The notes: generated by a model from the sequence alone, not told the origin. A DNA stretch of 64,000 nucleotides from Protonemura montana (GCA_947568835.1 OX387604.1:16769076-16833075); one strand, 5' to 3'; counted from the first letter of the stretch, positions 1 through 12,560 are shown. Numbers and translations: made by a program.

Positions 1-927
1 AAATTCAAAATAGCCTTTGCTACAGTACTGTTTAGTTTTGAAGTTTTGTTGTCATCACTTTGACTTGTTGCTAGATCTTCAAGGTAGTGCTCGGAAAGGC
101 TAACGGCAATTTACATGGTTACCTTTCTTCCTCACATCTTGGCATATCGTAAACTAGGACGTAATTATTAATTGCAGCGTCTTTATACAAGTCACTCGTA
201 CTTGTAAGTAATTTCTCGAGGCCAGAAGCGATATACCAAACTGTTCACAACATGACTGAACCACATGCTAACCATTCTTTTTCTAGACGATGTTCTACCT
301 TTTAGCGTTCTGAACTAAGTCGTAACTTAGCAAGGAAATATCTACTTATAAAGTAATAACGTCTTACCCGCCCGTTGGGTGCCACAAAGTTTTTTGTTCT
401 GTGATGATATTTTTCGTAATGATATAGTTACTCTACAAATAATCTGACGGATTAAACTCAATGACAATCAAACCGATTTGTTTTATAAATATTTGTTTAA
501 TTACTAATTTTATTGACAAAATACACAAATGATTTTTGTTTCGGAAAAGAGAGAGAATGAAAGAAGATAGTCAAAATTCTCTGTACAAATTTGTACAATT
601 GTCTGTACATTCGTTACAATAAAAAACAACTCACATGTCAACGCACATTTCATTTTTCATTCAAAAGCTCGCTTACCTTTCAACAGGCATTTGCTTTAAA
701 CATTTCTATTCTATTTCTATTCTATTTTCTATGTAGTTCTATTTCTATGTTTTCTATTTATGTATTATTTTATTTATTTATTTATATTTGTACATTTCAT
801 TGTCCTGTTTGCCGGTCCATGCCCTATCGTAAAAAGAAACAGTAGTTATTTTTACAAGCGTTGAAAATTGTCATAATACTTAAAACTAAAGTTATGTAAA
901 AATTAAAATACAAATTCACAGTCATAA
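1..927. other. AT-rich non-coding stretch
   Basis: No convincing gene is seen. The part from about 700 to 800 is low-complexity T-rich DNA made of repeated TTCTATT/TATTTAT words, and the short open frame over it is compositional. Confidence 0.5.
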
Positions 928-929
928 TC

Positions 930-1440
930 ACACAATTCCATCATTTATGCAATAGTCGTCACGCGTGCATTCCTTCTTTTCTAAAAATCCATCAATACTA
1001 TAAAAACAATGTGTTATTAAATAATGCTTTGCTTTGTTCTTAAAACTCGTTCTGCTTAATTTGGAGTTTTTGAGCCTGAGTGGCAATCTATTATAAAATG
1101 AAGCGCCTAAATATAAAACATTTATTCTACTTTTTAAAAAATTACCTTTAGTGCTTATGAGATCACCTTTCCGTCTTGTATTTCTAGAGTGTATATCTTC
1201 GTTTTTTTTTAGCTGAATTGGGTAATCATACACAAATAAAATGATATCTAGAATAAAAACACATGCTAAGGTCAAAATGTGAAACGTTTTGAAAGCCTTC
1301 CTGCACGTTCCTCTTTTCCTAATTTTGCCTATTATTCTTTATACACATTTTTGGTTTCTGAATATTTTGTTTGATTCTGAAGCGTTACCCCACGCCAGAA
1401 TGCCGTAATGGCTTGTGCATTTCTAATAAAACAAGAATAT
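930..1440 (-). pseudogene. LINE reverse-transcriptase C-terminal remnant
   Basis: Read on the minus strand from about 1440 down to 930, one frame carries the usual end of a non-LTR retrotransposon reverse transcriptase. It begins with a YGILAWG block and N..S.KIFR.QK, continues with RIIGKIRKRGTCRKAFK, then a hydrophobic ILTLACVFILDIILFVYD stretch, then an SRNTRRKGDL basic block, and ends with a YNRLP motif and FYSIDGFL. The order and spacing match the thumb/C-terminal region of Jockey/CR1-like elements. Two in-frame stops interrupt the upper part, and no catalytic YxDD box or endonuclease is present. It is therefore a 5'-truncated dead copy. The exact LINE clade cannot be named. Confidence 0.8.
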
Positions 1441-1725
1441 GCAAGGCTGTTAAAAAATAATATAGTCCAGATAGGATAAGAAGGTAAATTTTAGAAGCTC
1501 AGTCAGGCGATCTCAGTATCTCCATGACTACCAAAAGTTGAACTTATCATTTAATCTCATATGCTTGAACGCTTTTTGTTTTCAAATTTGGCAGAGAAAA
1601 TTACCTTCTTAGATAAATTGGAGTACAGTACACCTTATAAGGTACTTATTACCATGGCGCTCATATTAAACTGCCTTCGAGAAAAATGGCTACCATATGA
1701 CTATTATACCGACAAAAATGAAAAA

Positions 1726-1998
1726 TGCTACTAGGTGGAGTCACCGTCGATTTTATTTCGTAATTTCTCGCAGATTACTCGCATTTCGGACTGGATTATG
1801 CTAAATTAATCTTTATCGATGCTTATACCTAACAAAAGATATAGTATGAAATGATATGAAATGAAATGATACGATATGGAATTATTTAATCGTAGAATTT
1901 TGTTAAAAAGGACGGCAGCAAGCGCCTTCGGGTAGCACCTACATTTACCAACCGTTGCCGGCTCGTTTGCTCAGCAGAAAGTGTAACATTAACGCTGG
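1726..1998 (+). repeat. dispersed repeat, left copy of inverted pair
   Basis: This segment is clearly related to the reverse complement of 5202-5495. Shared blocks, in order, are TGCTACTAGGTGGAG, TAATTTCTCGCAGATTACT, TTAATCTTTAT, AAAAGGACGGCAGCAAGCGC, and GGCTCGTTTGCTCAGCAGAA. Several small indels separate the copies. No protein is encoded. Confidence 0.7.
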
Positions 1999-2466
1999 CC
2001 CTCATGCTTTACCAAAATATTTGTATAAAATATTGTCATTACCTTGAAAAAGAATGGACTGATCAAATAATCAAAATCATCTACACTTGTCGCTCGAGGT
2101 TCGATTCAAAATTACATGTGGTTTCACAACATTTATGAGAAAGGGGCGGTGAAGGGAGGGGGAGGAAGTTTCGTTGAATTTTAAGCATGCAATATGCATG
2201 CACTGGCATGCGCTAATAGCCATAACCATCAACCATCCTGGTAGGAGGGTACAAATGTTGCAAAAATAAAATATCCTACAGTCGAAAAGGAGACAGCTGT
2301 TAACTCTCGGACATGGTTTTTTTAGCCACTGAATAAGTAAGTAAACCTAAGTAATTAATAAATAATAATGTGTAACTAAACCCTCTTAGTGCTTCATGTG
2401 TAATGGTTTATACCCACTATTAGATTGGTAATCTGGCAAACCTATACTTTTAGAATAATGCCACAG

Positions 2467-2635
2467 GGGCCAGTTTCACAAAGCAAAGTTTAATTTTTAT
2501 CTCAGAATTAAAAGATGCTCAGCCAATCACAGACTGTGTTTCCAGATGTTCAGGGCTCGTTACCATGGTGATAACAACTTTACCCCCGGATTTGTGGGGT
2601 TTAAGAGTTTAAACTGTGCTCTGTGAATCCAGCCC
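2467..2635. mobile_element. small MITE with GGGCCAGTTTCACAAAG-type ends
   Basis: The left end reads GGGCCAGTTTCACAAAGCA and the right end, reverse-complemented, reads GGGCTGGATTCACAGAGCA, followed by AGTTTAA on both sides. The element is about 170 bp and non-coding. Its ends look like widespread animal MITEs of cut-and-paste DNA transposons. No clean target duplication is visible, so the superfamily is not assigned. Confidence 0.6.
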
Positions 2636-5056
2636 ACGCTATGTTATAAGCACGGGAGTTTCAATTTAAACCAAGGATTACACATTTACTGAGTGTTGTC
2701 GTGACTCATTAGTATAAATCATGTTCTGTAACGAGAGTTTAATTGTCATAACCAATCAGAATACGATTGTGTAATATTTTATATATAGTGCAAAACATGT
2801 TGAAACTATCATACGAAATGTGTGAACTGGGAACATATGACTTTTCAGTCTCGATCAATTCTATTCAGAATCAAATAGTAATCACGATTCACAATCACAA
2901 AACTAACGGTGCTGAATAATAAGTAAGCTAATTGTAAGTAGTTAATTACGAATCGTGAAAACAGTTGTCAGCTTTGTTTCAAAATCCTATTGTGGTTCAA
3001 CAGCACTATTAAATTATCTAACAAGTAAACACAAATTATGAGGATGTTTAATGACATATTCTCATTTTACACGTAGGGTAAGTGTAATTTGTTGTGTTTT
3101 CGTTAAAGACTTAAAAGCAAAAAAAAGAAGTATGCTCATGCACTGTTTTTTACATTTTTGAACCAAAGGTACATATTGGGAATAAAGTTTCTTATAAATT
3201 TGGTCCCATTGCTGGATTGAATTTAACTAGGAATAGGAAAGCAGATGACTATAATATACCTGCAACCAGACTAAACTGATTTAATTTCGCTATGCAATTC
3301 AAAATTCAAAATTAACAAAGAAGTATTATCACATTATTATTCTATAAAGCATGGCTATCAAAACATAATTGCTCCTGCTGGCAAAATACGAAGCCATTCC
3401 CATCAGCACGAAGGGAAACAATTTGAACGCAATGAATCACCTCGTCGCCCTGAAATAACTCAACCTATTTACTGGTTTTCAGTTTTAATGCAAACAAATG
3501 GAAGTATTTTTTTTTCCAAAGTTAGTCAATATGCATATTCACGTACATCTAGTGTCGCCGAAGAATACCTGTATAGCTGGGGAATTTTTAATTTGTAACC
3601 CCCCTGAATTTCTTCCTCCTATATGCGTGTCCACTGCAGCGAAACAGGTATCCGATATTCATTCCAACCCAAATGCACTCCCCCACTCCTTTTCATTACA
3701 TTTTTGGAAAAAACCTGTACACACGAGGGGCGCATGGTCGGCGGCGTCCTTTTATCGCCAAGCGTCGGGCGTCGGCGTCAGGCGTCGGGACGGGCCCCCA
3801 GAGCATATCGCGCCAAGCGCCGGAGAATCGACAAGCTGTCTGCTGCCCCTTGATGGATTGCGACATAGTATTAGAGAATAGAATATCGTATGAACCTATT
3901 TTTGCTACTTGCTATTGGAAACTTTAAATATGCAGAAAGGCAACAATGCTAAACGACGTTGATACATATATACCGATTGTTAAACGGTATTAAATTAATT
4001 GCCTTTCATTTCGGACTGATGTTTGGGTTGACGTGGAAAAAACTGACATCACAAAAGGGAAACGCGGGCTCCGCACATGTATATAAGAGAATTTAGCGTA
4101 TAAATAATTACTGTTAGTTTGTGTAGAAGTTTAAATCGTTCCAGAAGCAACCCCTTGTTATTCCCCTCATACCGGCGCCCGGTCTTCGGGCATCAACAGG
4201 GTATGAGCACAAGCGCCCCGGGAGCTAATGTTAAGCACCGAAAGAATATATGCACGCCAAGGGAGTAGAACTGTCACGGTTAAATGTGACAGGAGTAAAA
4301 AATTATATCTATTCAAATTTGCTATTCCCCAAGCTCTACCAAACTCAACAATGCCTAAATAATAAGCCAATTAAAATCGGAATGAATGCATTGGAGAAAT
4401 AAATTATTGCAGAGTACAGCTGATGCCTTTTGACAGTGACAAGGACTGATAAATTGACGATTTTGTATTAATGTACGGGAAGATGTGCTGAGGGATGAGA
4501 GTGATCCAGTTTTAAGTGAATAAAACTGTAAATAATTATGGATTTCAGGTACACTAACTGGAAAAATGTAATGCCGAGGTAAGCTTGAATGGTGAGATAT
4601 ATTTATCATAAAATATATAAATGTGATAAAAACACACCAACACACACAAACGCGAATTGTTACTTTCTATACCAGCTTTTGCCCTACTCGAATACAACCA
4701 AAGTTGAGCAGTATGGCGAAAAGCAGTGGGTCTGGATCGATGACCACTTTTCAATACCTCCGTTTTTTCATAACTTAGAGAGATTTTAGAGCAGCTGGGG
4801 TCTAGGTTGCAGATATTTGGTTAAAACCCAATGAAACAGCAACGAAAGAGTCCAACGCCATGAGTTTTGATTAAACTGCGATAACAATATAATTATGGCT
4901 TGTGACTAACTTATTAATAACATCGATATGTTACCTGTTTGATGATATAAAAATAAAAATTCCTGGACACTTTGTGGAAAACGGATTTGGAATACCTGTG
5001 GTCATGCATCCTAAACCATAAATTCGACCACAAATGTGATATCATATATAGCAATA
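2636..5056. other. intergenic, with one CpG-rich patch
   Basis: No gene could be supported. Most is AT-rich. The exception is about 3720-3855, which is rich in CG dinucleotides and contains short GCGTCGG-type repeats. Overlapping open frames there lie in all three forward phases, as expected of GC-rich DNA without stops rather than of a coding exon. Confidence 0.4.
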
Positions 5057-5133
5057 CCATTCAGACATGGCTTTTACCAAAACCATTCAGACATGGCTTT
5101 TACCAACACCATTCAGGCATGGCTTTTACCAAT
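5057..5133 (+). repeat. 26-bp tandem repeat, three copies
   Basis: The unit CCATTCAGACATGGCTTTTA plus CCAAAA occurs at 5057, 5083 and 5109, so the period is 26 bp. The third copy has one A-to-G change (CAGGCATGG). It lies directly inside the right copy of the inverted repeat pair. Confidence 0.85.
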
Positions 5134-5201
5134 AAGTATAGTTTTACATATATATAGTTTTATAGTTTTAATAAGCAAGTTTTACGAGTATAGTTAGAGG
5201 T

Positions 5202-5495
5202 CCCGCCTTCATGTTAAACTTTCTGCTGGGCAAACGAGCCGGTAACACTTGGCAATGGTAGGTGACACCCAATGGCGCTTGCAGCCGTCCTTTTCAACAA
5301 ACCTCTAAGATAAATAATTACGACTACATTACTTTTACATTACAATTAAATTACTAAAAATGTACAAAAATCGTTGAGATTAGCATAAATAAAGATTGGT
5401 TGAGCGTAAACCAGTATCAAATTCAAGTTATCTGCGAGAAATAACGAAAGGAAATATCTTGACACTCGAATCGATGGTGCCTCCACCTAGTAGCA
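5202..5495 (-). repeat. dispersed repeat, right copy of inverted pair
   Basis: The reverse complement is homologous to 1726-1998. It starts at the outer end with TGCTACTAGGTGGAGGCACC and ends inward with GCTCGTTTGCCCAGCAGAAA. The arrangement could be long terminal inverted repeats of one ~3.8-kb element, or two independent insertions in opposite orientation. Confidence 0.7.
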
Positions 5496-5606
5496 TCGAT
5501 CATTTTGAAGACAGTTCAACAATCGCACGATTTTATGTTATTAACTCATATCATCTATTTCTTTCATCCATCGCTGGTGTATGCATTTTGTGTTATTTTC
5601 TAAATC

Positions 5607-5660
5607 GAAGGAACTGGCATGTCTGAAGGAACTGGCATGTCTGAAGGAACTGTCCTTCCG
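5607..5660 (+). repeat. 18-bp tandem repeat, three copies
   Basis: The unit GAAGGAACTGGCATGTCT begins at 5607, 5625 and 5643. The third copy diverges after GAAGGAACTG. Confidence 0.8.
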
Positions 5661-5890
5661 AAGGACGGTACAGCGCAAACAACAGAATTCCTCCACTAGA
5701 TCAAACTGTCGAGAGGTTGATAAGCAAGGCGAGTGAAGTTGCTGTACTAACTTTCATCCTTTCGAACAGAACTGGTCGTGTGTATGATGGTCACTCAACC
5801 ATTACCCGACCCACCGTAGTGTTGCTTAACTTCGGAGATCTCATGAGAACCGGTGTTTACAACACGCCAAACCGTTTGGTTTACCAGTAG
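5645..5890 (+). other. stop-free 81-codon stretch of a dispersed repeat, unrecognised
   Basis: A reading frame without a start codon at its beginning runs between stops at 5642-5644 and 5888-5890. It includes IPPLDQTVERLISKASEVA and NFGDLMRTGVYNTP. No family is recognised. The DNA is loosely related to 9455-9690 (AACAACAGAATTCC against AACAATAGAATCCACC, then GAGAGGTTGATAAGCA against GAGAGATAGACAAGCA). That suggests an old dispersed repeat rather than a host exon. Confidence 0.3.
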
Positions 5891-6900
5891 AATCTGAAAA
5901 TGCTCAGTCACTTCTGTGGTTACAGAAAATGCCATGGTTACAGTAATTGTAATTATGATGAAGATGGCAAGGATGCAGATTTGTTTACTGACCTAGTAGA
6001 TCCAGTAAGTTTCGGAACATGACAATCATTTTTCTAACGTGTGAATATTTTTCGTGCAACTATAATAAGATCACAAAAAAAAAATCAAAAAAGATTTAAA
6101 ATTTCCTGACTGAATAATATTTTTATTTACAAGACATTGTGTGGTCACTTGGTTCTACATTATGCGGGTGTCCCTATCCAATGACCTACGCGAGTTTGCA
6201 AATGTAATGTGGATTTGAAAAAGTAAAAACTAACTTTTGTTGTGCAAACTCTGCTAAATTTTATTCATTCTTTTCAGTCGCGAATTTCATATAATATTCA
6301 ACAAAACCGAAATTGAGCCCCTGCTGAAGCTGTCCGCAAATCCAATATTGGGTGATATTTCCTTGTGATTTTCTGTATTTTATTTATTCTCCCTGGATAA
6401 GTTTTCTTACTTGGTGTTCAATGGCAAGATTTGGAGCTCAGCTCAATCTTATATTGGTATGCTCTATGAAATATACTGCACTTAACGCTTCATTCGGGGC
6501 ATATTCACCTCTACCCTTTCCCTTTTTCTCTTATTGTTAATATTATTATTGGTATTATTATGTTTAAAGAGAGAAAGACGTGACAAATGATGCAATTAAG
6601 ATGGAACGTCATAAGAAAATGAGTGCTATCGAAGCAGATACATCAGGAAACACAATGTATTCGTGTAGTATCTTACCAAAAAACAAGGCAAGGTGGTCTT
6701 CTTGATACATTACACAATCCTTCCTAATGATGGCACAAGAAATACGTATCCTACGGTTTATCATTCAAGATATAGAAGAGGAAGAGCATTTGGCCTAAAA
6801 GCTTTTATGCAGTGAAACATAAGCATGGGTTTGTGAAAAATGTCTAGGTCTATAGTTTAAGTATATGTGGGGTACTCTGCTCAGTTTGGTTGGAGAGTGT
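5891..6900. other. intergenic, nothing recognised
   Basis: AT-rich sequence with short frames only. No domain, repeat or RNA gene could be supported. Confidence 0.4.
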
Positions 6901-6906
6901 GGCGAC

Positions 6907-6966
6907 GGGAACGGGAACGGGAACGGGAACGGGAACGGGAACGGGAACGGGAACGGGAACGGGAAG
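6907..6966 (+). repeat. (GGGAAC)n hexanucleotide microsatellite
   Basis: About ten GGGAAC units run without interruption, the last being GGGAAG. All frames across the tract stay open, giving Gly-Asn, Gly-Thr and, on the other strand, Phe-Pro dipeptide runs. These frames are by-products of the repeat. Confidence 0.95.
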
Positions 6967-7844
6967 GGAGAGATCCGTTCACACAGCATTAATCAAAATG
7001 ATCCAAACAGGGAACTATACCTATGTATATATATATATAGGTCCTGAACACGAATGTTCCCTTGCTTTATTCCTTATGCGTTGATTGTTCGATGCTGTTG
7101 TTTGCTGTAGTCAAACGTGCCGATGTCTACGTAGGTTCTCGTGGCTATATTGATAATTAATTGACAGAAAATATATCTTGGAAGGTTATGGGAGATTTAT
7201 GGACAAAGCCACTACAAAACAGTGTTTCATTTTGTGGACCATTTTCGACTACAATGAACGACGATCGACGACAATAGTGAAAGATCGAATCAGAAAAGTA
7301 ACGGATCTTGGGCTTTAGAATCAGCTCTGTATTATATTGTAAATAATGCACAAGCCCATAGTTTGCTATCCGTTTGCTCCTCTTTTCATTTCCCTTTTAT
7401 AGGTATGCCAGTACATTTTTCATAAAATCCAATCTTTCCATACGCTCTATAATTTCAAAGTAGCATTTTGAAACCATAGGTCTTTGCTGAATTTGACGTT
7501 TTACAGAGCGTAGTCATGGCTGAGAGAAGTTTTTCCCAAACTTTCGACATCTGTGTGCCCATTCTATAACATTCATAACACCGAGTACCCTAGTGGAAAA
7601 AAATCGCAGATGAGTCGTTTTATGTCAAATCAACGCAAAAAAATAAACCTACCCTAATTTAAACCTTAAATTTAAACGGTGCCCATCAATATTATCACTT
7701 CGATGGCCGTTGGAAACCAGTCAGCCTGTGAGCGAAGCGAATTCTTTAATTTCACCTACCCCAAAAAATATCTTTTAAATGTGTCTAATCCTCCAGAAAG
7801 CTCACCATAAAAGTGCAGCAAGTACCCCACTTTGGGGGGTATTA

Positions 7845-7896
7845 AACTATTCGCGTACCTCGGGTACGCGTAGGTACCACACTTTGCGAAACACTG
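7845..7896 (-). mobile_element. hAT-like terminal sequence (one end only)
   Basis: On the minus strand, starting at 7896, the sequence reads CAGTGTTTCGCAAAGTGTGG and then a palindromic GTACGCG...CGCGTAC region. This resembles the ends of hAT elements. A possible partner end, CAGTGTTTCATTTTGTGG, starts at 7220. The 8 bases outside the two ends (CTACAAAA and GCTTAGAA) do not match well enough to prove a single insertion. Confidence 0.35.
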
Positions 7897-7899
7897 GCT

Positions 7900-9450
7900 T
7901 AGAAACTCAGGGGTATATTTTGAAATTTAATTTTTTCTTGCATTTTGCTAGATTCCAACACTACAGCTAGATTGCTCTATTGCCATGACCTTCGGCCTCC
8001 TAACTACTCTTTGGCCTATGCCACTCTTATGGCAAGGGACAACGCAAGAAATTATGAAAGGAAAACAGAAAATAGTGTCATTCTAGTGACACCATAGGAA
8101 CACCAATAGGTGGTAAATTCTTGAATGTTGTGCTTTGCCTAGACTAACTGGAGTCGGGCCAAAGCCCACCCACGGTCGCGGGCCCTGCTAGTTCCGACAC
8201 TCTATGTCTCTTTTCTTAAAAAAATGAATTATCTAGTCATTTGAGTATGTGATGATGAACGTTCGAGGAACAGTTGACTTGCCTTCCAATAGACTCTATG
8301 ACTGACAGTTCTAAATCTACAATCAATGAGCATTATTCGTCAATTTTCATGCCTAAAATAATGAATGGTCTGCTTTTCTGAAGATTGCTGCTTTTTAAAT
8401 TATTCAATAACCAATGTCAGAATCATACAATTCCGACACCAACAGAATTGATTTTGGTCTCACTCACTTTAAAGCGAAAAGTTTTTTCAACTAGACATAA
8501 CGGAAGAATTCCTAATTTTCAAGCGAGGATGTAATTTTGCACTCTGCCAATGATTTCGTTCAGTTTTACAATAATTTACAATCGTTTCATTCTCCGTATT
8601 CGCAAGACAGTTTGGCAAACCAACGCGATTCGTCAAAAAATGTTTGCAATGTTTTGTTGAAATGATTGTATCGGATTCCATATTCGCTCTATACTATGAA
8701 AGAGTAAACGGTTTGCGCATGACTGCGACCTTCCCTATTATGTGAGTGTTCATTTCCTGAAGACTGTCCACAACCACAGAGCTTTACTAAATTAATGATC
8801 GCTCTGCAGCAAAGCGTAGTGAATATGACATCTAAAATGCAGATTTGTTTCGCTCACCAAAAATAGGAGCTTTGCATCTATTCTTTACGGAGGCAAACAA
8901 GGGAACAGGCAGATTAATTAATAATACCTGTTTCTGTTTCTGTGATTGATGAATTCGTTAATTAAGAAGTGCACTGCACCTTCTTCCTGCCAATTTCAAG
9001 CTCCGACTTATTGTGGACGCGTTTCACGACTCAAGAGGGGCTAAGAAGGTAGAGATCTTGTATAGTCACATTGCTATCCCGCATTGCGATCTTGGAATCA
9101 TTGTTGATTTTGGTAGTTGGGGATGGGGTTGGATGGTTTGAGATCTACTGGACTTTTTTGTGCTTTTGAAACCGTGACCTTAGATATGCACAAGGGGAAC
9201 ACCTAGTTGATTTAGTATCTTCCACGCACTCACCAATTAATTGCAAAATTGCAATTCACTTTTAGATGGGTGCGTGTGTATTAGAGAAGTAGCTGATCAG
9301 AGTACAAGAGTTGGTTACAAAATCCACATGGTCAAAATCCGGCCAGCGCCGGCAACGGTAGTAATAATGATGATGGAACCAACCTAGACGAGAAGAAATG
9401 AGGGTTCCCCTGTGCTGGTACTTCTGTCCTAGGTGACCACCTGACTTACG
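7900..9450. other. intergenic, nothing recognised
   Basis: No coding exon, RNA gene or repeat could be supported apart from short chance frames. Confidence 0.4.
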
Positions 9451-9454
9451 TACT

Positions 9455-9690
9455 CTCTGGAGGGAGGAACAACGCGAACAATAGAATCCACCTCCAGTAA
9501 TCCATGCTGGCGAGAGATAGACAAGCACGATGAGGGAAGATGTTCCTACCTCTCACCCGAAGAGAGCTGCTCAAGGTAACCATGGACCCATATACGTCCG
9601 TGGGTTAAACATCACATTAACTGCAGAGAATATCTCCCGAGGACATGATTTCCGTGATAATTCGACTCTCTTTCTATACACCATCAAAAA
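9455..9690 (+). repeat. second copy of the dispersed repeat seen at 5645-5890
   Basis: Patchy similarity to 5645-5890 begins at a GGAGGGAGGAACAACGCGAA block and runs to about TCCCGAGGACATGATTTCCG. In this copy the frame is broken by stops. The family is not recognised. Confidence 0.35.
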
Positions 9691-9699
9691 TTGTCTCGA

Positions 9700-12300
9700 A
9701 GCCAACAGTTTACCACATTAAGAATGCCTATTTGTCCATAAGGCGACTTTTCTGCGACTCTGTGCAGTATTCTAAAGTCCCCGGATTTTAATCCGGCTCA
9801 CGCCCTTCGCCTGGAGACATCATCCAAACTTAAAGTAATGTCTCAGGTGGATCTAGTTTTGAGGCGGATTTCATCAGTAATATCAAATGGTTTTAGCTTT
9901 TTGGCTGCTGATACCAACGGGCCCTTTATGGGCAAATGGCTCCATTTAGGGCATCCGGGCTCAAAATTCCAAATTGTAGGCGAATAATAGTTAGTTGTGC
10001 ACACTGCCGGAATATTTACGAGAAACAGGAGAAGCTAGTGGCCATTTGGGCAGTTTTTCAATTTTGTTTCTTCCCCACTCCCCTTCCCCACCATCCTACT
10101 TTTACAGAAATGCCACAAATGCTTGATCTTTCTAAAATATATTGAAAAAGGATGGTTGGAAAAATTGCCCAAGTTTGCCAAGCTATAAAATGATCAAGAT
10201 GTTCAAAATCATCAATGACCGATGATCAAAACGAGCAACATTGCCCTCTTGGCGTTAAAACTCTGACTACTCACTGTAATATGTTTTAATTGTATTTATT
10301 TTATTTTATTCATGTTTTATGAGTGGCTCAAAAGCCAATACAGGAACATTAAATAATAATACGTATGAACACAACAAGCTACAGAATAATGTATAACTAT
10401 TCAGTATGGTAACCTTAAGCCATGCACAGCATTTATTTGAAAAAACAGTAACTCTCTTTGACTTTCTTATTTATAGAGGAACAGTATCAAATAATATTAT
10501 GCCCAAGTTAAAAACAGGGCTTTTCCATTTATTCCCTTCACAGTTTTTTCTCGCAATAGCTGACTTGTTACTCCCTTGGTTATTTTTGTCTGTGTATTTT
10601 CAATTAACCCAATGATCATGCTAAGATATTCCAGTAACAATCCATTATTAGTTTGTAAACTAATAAATTTTATGACTAATAATTACTCAGCCAGCCTAAG
10701 CATTCATATCCTTTATAGGTGTTTCCTTTCTGCAAATCCAGCAAGGTTCAAAGGTTGTTAATTAAAAATTGGGAGACAGTTTAGATAGTAAAGTGCCAAT
10801 GATAGCGCATTGTGCGCTGAAAAGGTAACTAAACCCACATGGGGGTATTTTAAATTACTTCTCTGCATGTTCTCCCTAAAATCAGATTCATTTCAGTTAG
10901 CGCACTTCAAAGTACCAAAATAAGTTACGTTCATTGATAAGTTCCGACGACGGTGTCTAGAAATATCCAAAAGTTCCGGCTTTGGGAGTATTTTTTTTTA
11001 AAGAAATTAAGAAGTACACATTAAAATAATTTGAGATGTAATATAGCTTATTTAATCTTAAAGACACATGAGTTGACACCTGACACACCGCACTAGAACA
11101 GGAGGTCCATTCAAAGGAAATGTAACAAATTGACCATTAACAGGAAAAATTCTTTAAGTTCTTTGTCATGAATTATATTTTTTTAGTATAGTAAAAATAG
11201 TTCAATATCATTTTTTACTATTTTTGTGTAGAGCTATTGAATAAACTAGTGGGATGAACACTTCTCTCAGATACTCTGTAGCCGAAAAGATATATCCCAA
11301 TAATGTTGCACAGCATATTGAAAAGTGGGAAAACGTACTCCCACAAACCACGAAAGGGTTAATATTGAGTTAACAGATTAAGTCAGAAAAAACCAACCCA
11401 TACTCGTAAACTACAGATCCCTATTCGCTATCTCGCAGTGTATTTGGTTTGCGTTTGGAAATCGGGTTTTTGTTCCAGCTCGACCGAATCCCAATGCCGC
11501 AAAGTCTCGTATGTACCAACAATTCCTTTTCGGCGTGGCGGCAGAATCATGAAATGCCAAAACAGAGTCGATAATTCTGCAAAATGAGCTTAAGTGTAAA
11601 TTTTTTTCTGACAGCTACAAACACAACGACAAACTTGCACAGATTCAATACATTCATTAGCTTGGTTTTTGTTTCACTAATCATTTAAGTCATGTTTTGA
11701 ACAATTTGCATCATCTTTGGAGTTACTTGATAATATATTAAATACTTTTAAGCTCCGATAATTGTGTAGCAGTGAAACTTCTCGAACGAACAGAGATCTT
11801 AATTCTGGACTTGTACATTTCAAAATTTTCTTTATTATAGAGGAGTGCCTCTAAACAGTTCCTTCCTTCCATCTGAGAAAAATACCTAACCAATCCATTG
11901 TGTATCGGTTTATTCAATTTACTAAATCGGGATGGGAATGCATGAGGTCAGTGAGATCCACACTCCCATTGCTGTAAAGAGCCACATCACCTTTCCAATT
12001 TACCACACAAATTCCAATTTAATTAGTTTGTAACGTTTCCGCCACTTTATGCGGTAAGTAACCTGTTCCTCCACTGGGGCTGGTAGGTAGATAGACGATC
12101 CTGAAGGGCTGCGACCCGCATCCACAAAAGAGCCTACAAAACTCATAAGCCTTAGCCTCCAATAACACGCAATTGCTCTACATTAAATTCAGAATTCCTC
12201 CCATTTTTTTCCTCACTTTTTAACACCAACACGTACAATGGTACCCCGTAATTATTTCAGGGATGATAAAGGACAAGACCAGCCATGTAACTGCCATACT
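9700..12300. other. intergenic, nothing recognised
   Basis: AT-rich sequence with only short frames. No gene or structured repeat was found. Confidence 0.4.
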
Positions 12301-12307
12301 ATAAAAT

Positions 12308-12560
12308 GTTTGAAAAAAGCTAACAATTACAAAAAATTGGCCTTGATTTATTTGCTCGAAAATGAAAGGGGGCACCTCCTTGAATTTTTCACAGATCATA
12401 GAGAATGTGACAAGCGATCGAATTGTAACAGTCCTAATTTTTGGCCCAGCCCTGGACAAAAAAAGGCTAACATTTACAAAAATTTGGTTTTCATTTCATT
12501 GCGCGAAAATGAAGGAGGGGGGGGGGGACCTCCTTAAATTCTTCATAGAACGCACCTTTG
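12308..12560 (+). repeat. tandem duplication, two copies with ~157-bp period
   Basis: The first copy (GCTAACAATTACAAAAAATT ... CGAAAATGAAAGGGGGCACC ... CCTTGAATTTTTC) recurs 157 bp later as GCTAACATTTACAAAAATTT ... CGAAAATGAAGGAGG ... CCTCCTTAAATTCTTC. The second copy contains an 11-G run at 12517-12527. The overlapping 117-codon frame is a product of the duplication. Confidence 0.75.

Noticed and set aside
5057-5133. Short CRISPR-like array
   Set aside because: Three direct copies with no spacers in a eukaryotic genome; it is a plain tandem repeat.
6795-7084. Three 60-64-codon ORFs over the hexamer repeat
   Set aside because: Open only because the (GGGAAC)n repeat contains no stop codons.
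7220-7896. Complete 677-bp hAT element between CAGTGTTTC-type ends
   Set aside because: The ends are similar, but the 8-bp flanks CTACAAAA and GCTTAGAA do not form a convincing duplication. Only the right end was listed.
9262-9528. 88-codon minus-strand ORF
   Set aside because: It overlaps the dispersed repeat and has no domain or conserved context.
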